64,000 nt of DNA. Origin: Paenibacillus antri. GTDB taxonomy: Bacteria > Bacillota > Bacilli > Paenibacillales > YIM-B00363. The position numbers and the translations under genes are program-made. Every line of letters begins with the position of its first letter. Position 1 is the stretch's first letter. Shown here piece by piece: positions 34,618-41,919 of the stretch. A model generated the notes under the pieces. That model worked only from the letters and a program-made list of their open reading frames with translations, did no database searches and was not told the origin of the DNA. Location: the NCBI RefSeq assembly GCF_005765165.1, contig NZ_VCIW01000007.1:62001-126000 (forward strand). The letters are read 5' to 3'.

Positions 34618-34646
34618 TTGGGGAAAATGAACCGCTTTCACATAAT
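34618..34646 (+). promoter_or_regulatory. Promoter with cre-like spacer before the binding-protein gene
   Basis: TTGGGG (-35) and CATAAT (-10) with exactly 17 bp between them. The spacer contains AACCGCTTTCA, the right half of a cre-type site, shared with 22141-22151. Binding of CcpA there would block transcription. It explains separate, catabolite-controlled expression of the binding protein. Confidence 0.55.
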
Positions 34647-34693
34647 AGAGCTGTACTCGAAAGCAAAACATAAAAGAGGATGAGGTGTTCGTA

Positions 34694-36262
34694 TTGGAAA
34701 AGGGTAAGTCTTGGCTCACACTAACGGTCGTTACTGCATTGCTGTCTTCGCTGCTGGCGGCTTGCGGCGGCGGCGCCGCGCCGCAGACGTCCGAAGAACC
34801 TCCGGCGGAGCAGTCGGCGTCGGCTACGTCTCCGGAACAGCCGGCGGAACAACCGGCGAAGGAAGCGGAGAAGCCGGTCCTGAAGATGCTGATCCCGTAC
34901 CAGGCGTTCGATCCGAATACGGACGCGTCGGCGCTGCGGATTCAGGAAGAGACCGGCTACAAAGTCGAATATTACACGCTGCCGAAGGATAACGCGAATC
35001 AGAAGCTGATGCTCGAATTGGCGTCCGGCGAAAACTATGACATTATTAAAGTCAGTAACTTGCAATTCGCCGAGCTGCTCGGCAACGGCGCGCTGATGGA
35101 GCTGGACGACCTCTTGGCGGCGAACGGCGGCAACATTACGAACGCGGTTTCCGAGATGGGCTGGAAGTCGGCGACGTCGAACGGGAAGAAATACGGCGTT
35201 CCGTTCGAAGGCGGCGGCGACGTCAATGACCCGTACGGCTTGATCCAAGGCGGGATCGGCCTCCGAACCGATCTTCGCGACGAGCTGGGCCTCGCGACGC
35301 CGAAGACGTTGGACGAATTTTATACCTACTTAAAGACGGTGAAGGAAAAGAAAGGCATTACCCCGCTGACCGCGAGCGGCTCGGACGGCTTCAACTCGAT
35401 CATCGGCAGCGCCTTCGGGCTCGGCACGGCGCCGTGGTACGAGATCGACGGACAGCTCGTGCCGCGCGTGAAGACGCCGCAATACTTCGATTATGTCGCG
35501 TTCATGAACAAGCTGTATCAAGAGGGCTTGCTCGATAAAGACTTCCCGATCAACAAATTCGCCAATACGATGCAGAAGTTCAACACGGCGGAAGCGGCGA
35601 CGCTCGCTCCGGCGTTCTTCTGGGACATCCCGACGCTCGTGCCGGCGGTGAAGGAAAACAATCCGAACGCGAACGTCGAGATGATTACGGCGCTGGCCGG
35701 CGCAAGCGGACTTCCGTACTTGTCGCAAAGAATGCAGGCGTCTACGTACGAAGTCATTCCGAAGACGGCGAAAAACCCCGAGGCGGCTATGGATTATATG
35801 AACCTTCGCGCCGATCCGGACATCTTCTTGTCGACGTACTTGGGCGAAGAAGGCACTCACTTCGAAATCAATAACGGCAAGTACTTCCCGATTCTTCCGG
35901 CGTTCGACGAGCTGAAGAACTCCAAGCAGTTCACCGGCGCTCCGAAGGCGGGCTCGGAATATAAGCTGTGGCAGGCGCGCGCGAGGAAGACGCCGGAGAT
36001 GGCGGCTTCGTTCGAACAGATGAACGCCAACGTAACGAAGGATTGGATCCACATCGATTACACGGGATATGCGACGAGCCTTGCGGAAGCGCAAAAATAT
36101 CAGACGTCGCTGAACAATATGGAGACGGAGTTCCTGGTGAAGGCGGTCGTCGAGACCGGCGATCTGAAGAAGGCGTACGACGACTTCGTCGCCGAATACG
36201 ACAAGCAGGGCGGCACGGAGCTGACTGCGGCGATCAACAAGTGGTACGCGGAAAACAAGTAA
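34694..36262 (+). CDS. ABC transporter substrate-binding lipoprotein (LplA-like)
   Basis: 522 aa. Signal: MEKGKSWLTLTVVTALLSSLLAAC, lipid-modified Cys at 24, then a Pro/Glu/Ala-rich tether of about 40 residues. Mature part as in the LplA/YtcQ binding proteins (EETGYKVEYYTLPKDNANQK, MLELASGENYDIIKV). TTG 34694 has GAGGTG 6 bp upstream; a GTG at 34685 is in frame but sits inside that ribosome site. Preceded by its own promoter and followed by a 13-bp-stem hairpin. The ligand is unknown. Confidence 0.9.
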   Translation: MEKGKSWLTLTVVTALLSSLLAACGGGAAPQTSEEPPAEQSASATSPEQPAEQPAKEAEKPVLKMLIPYQAFDPNTDASALRIQEETGYKVEYYTLPKDNANQKLMLELASGENYDIIKVSNLQFAELLGNGALMELDDLLAANGGNITNAVSEMGWKSATSNGKKYGVPFEGGGDVNDPYGLIQGGIGLRTDLRDELGLATPKTLDEFYTYLKTVKEKKGITPLTASGSDGFNSIIGSAFGLGTAPWYEIDGQLVPRVKTPQYFDYVAFMNKLYQEGLLDKDFPINKFANTMQKFNTAEAATLAPAFFWDIPTLVPAVKENNPNANVEMITALAGASGLPYLSQRMQASTYEVIPKTAKNPEAAMDYMNLRADPDIFLSTYLGEEGTHFEINNGKYFPILPAFDELKNSKQFTGAPKAGSEYKLWQARARKTPEMAASFEQMNANVTKDWIHIDYTGYATSLAEAQKYQTSLNNMETEFLVKAVVETGDLKKAYDDFVAEYDKQGGTELTAAINKWYAENK

Positions 36263-36282
36263 GCGGCGGAACCTGAATCGAC

Positions 36283-36311
36283 AAGCAGCCTGGCGATACG
36301 CCAGGCTGCTT
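36283..36311 (+). terminator. Strong hairpin between binding protein and response regulator
   Basis: Perfect 13-bp stem AAGCAGCCTGGCG / CGCCAGGCTGCTT with a 3-base ATA loop. Only a weak pyrimidine run follows, so it may attenuate rather than fully stop transcription into the two-component genes. Confidence 0.65.
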
Positions 36312-36349
36312 GACGCTCTTTCCCCGGGTCATCATCATGGAGGGCGGGA

Positions 36350-37999
36350 ATGGCTATGCAGCGAATGATCATCGTGGACGACGAGCTGTCGACGCGTACC
36401 GGACTGCGCGACTATATCGATTGGGCGAGCTACGGCATTCAAGTCGTCGGCGAGGCGGCCGACGGGGAAGGCGGGCTTGCGCTATATCGGGAGCTTCTCC
36501 CGGACATCGTCATCACCGACATCAAGATGCCGAAGCTGGACGGCATCGCGTTCGCGAAGCGGCTGCGCGAGTCGGATGCGGACGTGAAGATCGTATTCGT
36601 CAGCGGCTACGACGACGTCGATTATTTAAAATCGGCGATGAAGATGGATGCCGTCGATTATATCTTGAAGCCGATCGACCGCAAGGAGCTCGGCGCCGTC
36701 TTCGGCAAAATCGCGAAGCTCGCCGATTCGGAGAAGCGGCAGCGCGAACTGATGCGGCAGATGACGGCGAAGCTGCATCAGAGCGTGCCGCTGCTGAAGG
36801 AGAAATTTCTGCATCGCCTCATTACGGAGCGAGAGCTGACGCGGGCGGAGCTGGAAGGGCAGATCGCATTCCTGGAGCTGCGGCTGCCGCTCGAAGCCGA
36901 ATATTGCGTCTGCGTCCTGGCGATCGACGATCGGCAATTCTTACTGGAGCGGATGCCGCAGAAAGAGATCGAGCTGATCTCCTTTTCCATCCAAAATATA
37001 TGCCAAGAGTCGATCGATCAATTCACGAACGGCTATGTGTTCGAATATCGTCGGTTCATGTTCGCGGCGATCCTCGGTTTCCGCGAAGAATCGGAGGTGG
37101 AGGCGCTCTACGAAAATCTCGTCGGACTGAAGGCGAAGCTGGACGACTTCCTGACGCGCTTCCTGCAGATCAGCATATCGATCGGCGTCGGCAATCCGGT
37201 GCACGAGCCAGGGCTCGTTCACCGCTCGTTCGATCAGGCGGAGGATGCGCTGCAGCAGAAGCTGTTTCTCGGCAAAAATCGCCTTATTCGCATCGACCAG
37301 CTCGTTTCGCCGGATGCGTTCGATTATAAGGACGTTCGGGAGGAGCTCGACAAGCTGGAGGCGATCTTGAAGGCGGCGGAGATCGGAAGCATCCAGCGGT
37401 TCCTGGAGGAGCTGACCGAACGGCTGTCCCGCCGGCGCAACGCGCCGATCCAGTATTGCCGAATGATCTTCCAGGATATCGTCGCGCTCTCCTCCCGGTT
37501 TCTGGCCGGCATCCACGCATGGACGCCGGAGCAGGAAGCGTTGGAGGTGAAGGTGCGGGACGACGTAGCCAGGCTCGAGACGATCGCCGAGATGAACGCC
37601 GCGATCGGGAGCTACATGCAAGCGGTGGCGCAATGCATTAACGAGAAGAAAACGAAGAAATCCCGGAACGTGATCGAAAGAATCAAGTCGCTGATCGAAA
37701 GTCGGTACAACGAAAATTTGACGATCGCGCAAATCGCGGAAGAAGTGTACTTGACGACGACGTACGTGTGCCTTATTTTCAAGCAAGAGACGGGGTATAC
37801 GTTGAACGAGTACATGACGAAGGTGCGGATGGACAGGGCGATCGATCTGCTGAAGGACTCTTCCATCCGGTTGTACGATATATGCTACGCTATCGGGTAT
37901 TCGGAGCCGGGTTACTTCAGCAAGCAGTTCAAGCGGTACACGGGACTGAGCCCCAGCGAATTCCGCAATATGCACGGTACGAGCGAACCGGAGGGGTAG
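36350..37999 (+). CDS. Response regulator, YesN type (receiver plus AraC HTH)
   Basis: 549 aa. Receiver domain with MIIVDDE and phosphoacceptor Asp57 in IVITDIKMPKLDG, conserved Lys in DYILKPID; a central region of about 300 residues; AraC HTH from about 445 (NLTIAQIAEEVYLTTTYVCL, LYDICYAIGYSEPGYFSKQF, TGLSPSEFR). ATG 36350 with GGAGGGCGGG upstream. It precedes its kinase by 3 bp. The adjacent importer is the expected target, and the shared 20-bp elements upstream of it are plausible binding sites. Confidence 0.93.
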   Translation: MAMQRMIIVDDELSTRTGLRDYIDWASYGIQVVGEAADGEGGLALYRELLPDIVITDIKMPKLDGIAFAKRLRESDADVKIVFVSGYDDVDYLKSAMKMDAVDYILKPIDRKELGAVFGKIAKLADSEKRQRELMRQMTAKLHQSVPLLKEKFLHRLITERELTRAELEGQIAFLELRLPLEAEYCVCVLAIDDRQFLLERMPQKEIELISFSIQNICQESIDQFTNGYVFEYRRFMFAAILGFREESEVEALYENLVGLKAKLDDFLTRFLQISISIGVGNPVHEPGLVHRSFDQAEDALQQKLFLGKNRLIRIDQLVSPDAFDYKDVREELDKLEAILKAAEIGSIQRFLEELTERLSRRRNAPIQYCRMIFQDIVALSSRFLAGIHAWTPEQEALEVKVRDDVARLETIAEMNAAIGSYMQAVAQCINEKKTKKSRNVIERIKSLIESRYNENLTIAQIAEEVYLTTTYVCLIFKQETGYTLNEYMTKVRMDRAIDLLKDSSIRLYDICYAIGYSEPGYFSKQFKRYTGLSPSEFRNMHGTSEPEG

Positions 38000-38002
38000 G
38001 AC

Positions 38003-39823
38003 GTGCGAAGACGAGCGCAGGCGGCCATCGAGCGGAGGCTTCGGCCCTTATTCGATGTTCTGGCCGGGATGAAGATGAAGAGAATATGGCTCGTCTATTT
38101 GATCCTTATTTTTTTGCCGACGCTGTTGTTCGCCCGCTATTACTTCGTCAAGTCATCCTCGATCCTGAAGGACGAGGTCGCCGACTCGATGCTGCAGGCC
38201 GTTCGCCAAGTGGAGTCGAATATCGCCTATCGGATGTCGAAGGTGCGGGAGACGTCCGATAGTTTAATGAAGAATATCGAGATTTACGAACGTTTGGGAC
38301 GGTCGCCGCAGGAAGATACGATGCTTGCGCAAATCGAGGACCAGACGCAGCTGTCCAATATGATCCAAGCGCTCGAAAACCGCAACGAAGTATGGAAAAT
38401 CCGACTGTTCGTCGAGGACCGCAAGATGTACGCCTCGGACAATCTGACGTTCTATCGGCTTAGCTCCGTCCAGCGGGAGCCTTGGTATCCGGAGGCGGAG
38501 CGGGCGCTGGGGGCGCCGGTCTGGCTCGACACGCAAGAGATCCGGTATTTGAACGCGCTGCAGCGAACGGCCGTCATTCCGCAGGTCCGCGTCATTAAAC
38601 ATCCGGCCGACTTCTCCCATATTATCGGTCTCCTTGCGGTCGACATGCCGGAGCGGCTGCTCTCGTCCGTGCTCGCCGACGTGCAGCTCGCGGGCGGCAG
38701 CATCGCCGTCTACGACGGCGGCGGCACGGTCGTCTCCCATCCGGACAGCGGACTCATCGGATCCTTCATGGAGCGGGAGCGGTGGGAGTCCCTTCGCGGA
38801 CAGGAGGAAGGAATTGCGGTAGACGGGGATGGCGGCGAATATTTTATTTTCAAAACCATCGCAGGTACGGATTGGAAGGTCGTCGCCCGCATTCCGGCCG
38901 CGAATCTCGCCTCCGGCAACGAACGGTACGCGACGACCACGACGTTCGTCATCGTCGTCATCTGCCTCATCCTATTTATTCTCGTCGTCTTCTTCGTCTT
39001 CGGCGTCATTACGGAGACGACGATCCGCAAAATACGCAACATCGGCGTCATGATCAAGAAGGAAGGGATCGACGCCGATCTCGAACACGCGGAGACCGGC
39101 CAAGGGTCGATCTTGGGGCTGGAGAGCAATGTCCATCGCTTGATCGGCACGATGCGTCATCTGATGAAGGAGACGTACAGCGCCAACGCCCGGGAGCGGG
39201 AGGCGCAGCTGCGGGCGCTGCAGGCGCAAATCAATCCCCACTTCCTGTACAACACACTGGACACGATCAACTGGATGGCGATTCGCCGGGACGCGGACGA
39301 AATCAGTGACATCGTCACGTCGCTGGCGCAATATTTCCGGCTGTCGCTGAACAAGGGCAAGGATATCGTGACGGTCGAGGACGAAATCAACCTGGCGCAG
39401 TCGTACTTGGACATCCAAACGAGCCGCTTCCACGATCTGTTCGACTACGAGATCGACGTCGAACCCGATCTGCTGTCCCGAACCATTCCGAAGCTGAGCC
39501 TGCAGCCGATCATCGAAAACGCGCTGCTTCACGGCATTCAGCAGCTGTCGGACCGCAAAGGCCGCCTGCGCATCGAAGGGCGCGCGACGGAGCAGGGCTA
39601 TCGTCTGACGGTGACCGACAACGGCGTCGGCATGAGCGAGGAGAAGGCGGCGGCGCTCGGCGAGCCAGGAGAGGATCGGCAGGACGCGAAGAGCTACGGG
39701 CTGTTCAACGTGCGAGAGCGGATCGAGCTGTACTTCGGCAAGGCGTCGGAGGTCGTCGTCGAATCGCGCCTCGGCGAAGGGACGAAGGTGGAAATCCGCG
39801 TGGTCGACGCGCCTCAGCCGTAG
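38003..39823 (+). CDS. Sensor histidine kinase, YesM type
   Basis: 606 aa. Basic N-terminus, transmembrane helix about 27-46, extracellular Cache-like sensor, second helix about 313-335, HAMP-like linker, phosphoacceptor His413 in LQAQINPHFLYNTLDTINWM, and an HATPase domain (LQPIIENALLHGI, VTDNGVGM, YGLFNVRERI). GTG 38003 has GGAGGGGTAGG upstream. Forms a pair with the preceding regulator. The last gene before the AT-rich island. Confidence 0.92.
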   Translation: MRRRAQAAIERRLRPLFDVLAGMKMKRIWLVYLILIFLPTLLFARYYFVKSSSILKDEVADSMLQAVRQVESNIAYRMSKVRETSDSLMKNIEIYERLGRSPQEDTMLAQIEDQTQLSNMIQALENRNEVWKIRLFVEDRKMYASDNLTFYRLSSVQREPWYPEAERALGAPVWLDTQEIRYLNALQRTAVIPQVRVIKHPADFSHIIGLLAVDMPERLLSSVLADVQLAGGSIAVYDGGGTVVSHPDSGLIGSFMERERWESLRGQEEGIAVDGDGGEYFIFKTIAGTDWKVVARIPAANLASGNERYATTTTFVIVVICLILFILVVFFVFGVITETTIRKIRNIGVMIKKEGIDADLEHAETGQGSILGLESNVHRLIGTMRHLMKETYSANAREREAQLRALQAQINPHFLYNTLDTINWMAIRRDADEISDIVTSLAQYFRLSLNKGKDIVTVEDEINLAQSYLDIQTSRFHDLFDYEIDVEPDLLSRTIPKLSLQPIIENALLHGIQQLSDRKGRLRIEGRATEQGYRLTVTDNGVGMSEEKAAALGEPGEDRQDAKSYGLFNVRERIELYFGKASEVVVESRLGEGTKVEIRVVDAPQP

Positions 39824-39845
39824 GAGGAGGAGCTGCTGCCGGGCG

Positions 39846-39885
39846 CGTAATGCATGAGAACGAACATGGATAGGACCGTCAGGCG
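39846..39885 (+). repeat. Left copy of an imperfect direct repeat flanking the AT-rich island
   Basis: GCGTAATGCAT followed by GAACGAACATGGATAGGACCGTCAGGCGA parallels the segment at 41722-41766 (GCATAATTGCAT, then CACGAACGCG and TAGGACCGTTAGGCGA) with a few gaps. Both copies run into terminator hairpins of the same design. Confidence 0.6.
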
Positions 39886-39911
39886 AACTGGGATTTCGCT
39901 TGGCGGTTTTT
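39875..39911 (+). terminator. Terminator after the sensor kinase
   Basis: Stem ACCGTCAGGCGAA / TTCGCTTGGCGGT (two wobble pairs), 7-base loop, then TTTTT. Lies 52 bp after the kinase stop. Confidence 0.85.
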
Positions 39912-39962
39912 GTGCTTAGGAAGGGTGTTTATCGGGAGTGCCGCGGGGGAGTGTCTTCGTGT

Positions 39963-40021
39963 TCCGCCGCTCCTTCTCCTGGAATTCCCTTCGCTCAGCT
40001 GGATGGATCGTACGGCGGAGG
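39963..40021 (+). repeat. Dispersed palindromic sequence related to the rlmD insertion
   Basis: Arms TTCCGCCGCTCC and ACGGCGGAGG at the ends, with a central ATTCCCTTCGCTCAG that differs at one base from the ATTCCCTTAGCTCAG core in both rlmD copies (18711-18725, 18771-18785). It may be a small non-autonomous repeat. Confidence 0.45.
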
Positions 40022-40049
40022 AGCTTTATCGATGAGGATGTAATTGACG

Positions 40050-40169
40050 GTGATAGCAAGATACTATACCAATGAAGATCAAGTGGGTAATTGGTCTAAA
40101 ATAAGGGAAGCAGCAGTATCTAGATTGATAGACCTCGGCTATGAAGACGAAAGCGTCGGAAGATTGTGA
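40050..40169 (+). CDS. Small hypothetical reading frame in the AT-rich island
   Basis: 39 codons from GTG, with GAGGATG upstream; the product begins VIARYYTNEDQVGNWSKIRE and ends in DLGYEDESVGRL. Its base composition matches the island, not the flanks, and the sequence is protein-like (charged, soluble, predicted helical). It could be a small partner of the HNH-helicase gene or the 5' remnant of a longer gene, since protein-like sequence continues briefly after the stop. No family recognised. Confidence 0.3.
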   Translation: MIARYYTNEDQVGNWSKIREAAVSRLIDLGYEDESVGRL

Positions 40170-40315
40170 AACAAAGGACGAAATTGGATTAGGTTCAGTC
40201 AATGAATGTGAATATGTAAATCTCAATCTATTAGAAAGACTGAGTTGATATTATAATGAATACGATGCTTAGGAGATAGGGTTGTGCCAATTATCACCAT
40301 GGAAATGGAGAACGT

Positions 40316-41512
40316 ATGGCATTTTCAAATAATGTATCAGTGAAAGCACTAGTATCCTGCGGCAGGCACTGCTGTCTCTGTCACAAATTCTGTGGTATAA
40401 AAATTGAATTGCACCATATAAAGCAGAAGGCGGACGGTGGAGAAGACACATTCGAAAACTGCATTCCTTTGTGCTTTGATTGTCATGCAGAGGTTCAGGC
40501 ATACAATTCGAAACATCCAAAGGGTAGAAAATTTACAGTGAACGAGTTAATAAAACATAGAGACCGATGGTATGATACTGTTCTAACAAATGGGAACCGA
40601 TTAAACACTGGAGATTTAGAATCCAAAGTAAGCGGTCTTGAAACAAGTGTGAATTTGATTTTGGAGAAACTTGAGCAAACATCGAATAACCACATATCCA
40701 AGAATGAAACGTATAAAAACGATGAGTTTATTGAAGAAGTATTTAACCCAAAATCTATACCTACGGGATTTTCCGATCTTGATAACCTAATAGGAGGGTT
40801 AAACCAATCCGAATTAGTCGTTATTGCTTCAGCACCAAGTATGGGAAAATCTGATTTTGCCCTTACTATTGCTAAAAATGTAAGTGTTTTTCTTAAGGAG
40901 ACCGTTGCATTTTTCTCCTTGGAATCTACCTCAAGCAACATTATTAGAAATCTTATTGCGGCTACGGGAAAAGTCGATAAATCCAGGATTCGATCTGGTT
41001 GTCTAGAGGCGGAAGATTGGGATAGACTCGTCATGGCCGTTGAAGGTATCCACCAGTCTTCCTTGTTCATTAATGATGAAAGTGATATTAATGTCGAAGA
41101 AATATTGGAGAAATGTGCTAGAGTGCATCCCAAAGTAATAATCATTGATAACTTGAACTTATTAAATTGCGATGACTCACAAAGTGACTTCGAGGTAAAT
41201 ACTAGAAACATAAAAAAATTAAAGAGTTTAGCGAAGAAGCTTAAGTGTTCAGTAGTTGTGTTAGCATCATTAGCCCCTATACATAGATTAGATAAACGAC
41301 CGCTAATAAGTGATTTAAAAGATTTGGGGAGTATCGAATCTGTTGCAGATATAATCATTTTGCTTCACCAAGAAGTAGTAGAGTATGACTCAGAAAGTTA
41401 CAAAAAAAATATCACTGAGGTAATTGTAGCTAAACATCGAAATGGAAGAATGGGACTCATCGAGCTTGCTTATTTTAAACAATATGGTCTAATGGTAACA
41501 ATTGGTAGATAA
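40316..41512 (+). CDS. HNH nuclease domain fused to a DnaB-type RecA helicase core
   Basis: 398 aa. Residues 15-60 form an HNH zinc finger: Cys19-x2-Cys22, catalytic His33-His34 pair, GG, Asn48, Cys53-x2-Cys56-His57. A linker with coiled-coil character follows (about 100-125). Residues 148-398 match the DnaB C-terminal domain: IPTGFSDLDNLIGG, Walker A APSMGKSD with Lys178, FFSLES with catalytic-type Glu203, Walker B IIIDNLNLL with Asp278, a SDLKDLGSIESVADIIILL block, and AKHRNGRMG with Lys373/Arg375 where DnaB has its trans-acting finger. The DnaB N-terminal domain is absent. ATG 40316 follows GGAGAACGT. GC content is far below that of the neighbours. A role in defence or mobile-element biology is inference. 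Confidence 0.88.
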   Translation: MAFSNNVSVKALVSCGRHCCLCHKFCGIKIELHHIKQKADGGEDTFENCIPLCFDCHAEVQAYNSKHPKGRKFTVNELIKHRDRWYDTVLTNGNRLNTGDLESKVSGLETSVNLILEKLEQTSNNHISKNETYKNDEFIEEVFNPKSIPTGFSDLDNLIGGLNQSELVVIASAPSMGKSDFALTIAKNVSVFLKETVAFFSLESTSSNIIRNLIAATGKVDKSRIRSGCLEAEDWDRLVMAVEGIHQSSLFINDESDINVEEILEKCARVHPKVIIIDNLNLLNCDDSQSDFEVNTRNIKKLKSLAKKLKCSVVVLASLAPIHRLDKRPLISDLKDLGSIESVADIIILLHQEVVEYDSESYKKNITEVIVAKHRNGRMGLIELAYFKQYGLMVTIGR

Positions 41513-41721
41513 ATACATTATAATATACTGGATTTGTAGACGGGTGCGTTTATTTGATCCTCAGACTACCGGATCAGTGAAGTCTTGCGCTATAGCTGAG
41601 TAGGCGTGGGGCATACCGGAGTGAGCGACTTTTTGTCGTCGCGTTTCTACCTTTTTCCCTATTCAATCAAAGAACACGACGACAACGGAGCGAACGGAGC
41701 GTATGACCCGCGCCCTCCCTG

Positions 41722-41766
41722 CACGCATAATTGCATATGCACGAACGCGTAGGACCGTTAGGCGAG
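41722..41766 (+). repeat. Right copy of the imperfect direct repeat flanking the AT-rich island
   Basis: See 39846-39885. TAGGACCGT-[C/T]-AGGCGA is the best-conserved part, shared in the same orientation on both sides of the island. Confidence 0.6.
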
Positions 41767-41787
41767 AGCGATGCCTGACGGTTTTTT
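41754..41787 (+). terminator. Terminator at the right edge of the island
   Basis: Stem ACCGTTAGGC / GCCTGACGGT (one wobble) with a 9-base loop followed by six T. Same 5' arm as the terminator at 39875-39911. Confidence 0.88.
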
Positions 41788-41919
41788 CGCATGCACGGAA
41801 TTTATATACGATTACATCAGAAATGCGAAGAATGAACATTCGAATCCCGCCAACAGAAGTCTACAATATAGGAATCTTACAGATGCTTGGAGGCAGCGGA
41901 AACGGTGGAACGAGTGGAG

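Larger units (their letters stand above)
39824..40315. other. 492-bp intergenic region, left edge of the AT-rich island
   Basis: Contains in order: a segment (about 39846-39885) related to 41722-41766, a terminator (39875-39911), a copy of a dispersed palindromic sequence (39963-40021) whose core is also in rlmD, and then an abrupt fall in GC content from about 40025 with one small reading frame (40050-40169). No other convincing gene was seen. Confidence 0.7.
41513..41919. other. 407-bp intergenic region, right edge of the AT-rich island
   Basis: Base composition returns to GC-rich over about 41560-41700. Holds an inverted repeat (TTGTCGTCG near 41636 and CGACGACAA near 41678), the right copy of the flanking direct repeat (41722-41766) and a terminator (41754-41787). 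After it comes a short A/T-richer leader of the oxidoreductase operon. No gene seen. Confidence 0.6.

Noticed and set aside
40495-41358. 287-codon - frame opposite the HNH-helicase gene
   Set aside because: Ser/Leu-rich shadow of an AT-rich gene. The + frame has all HNH and RecA motifs in order.
41887-41919. Start of the first FAD oxidoreductase at TTG 41887
   Set aside because: The only good ribosome site overlaps this TTG, so it cannot serve it. Family proteins begin close to the YDVVVYGG motif.
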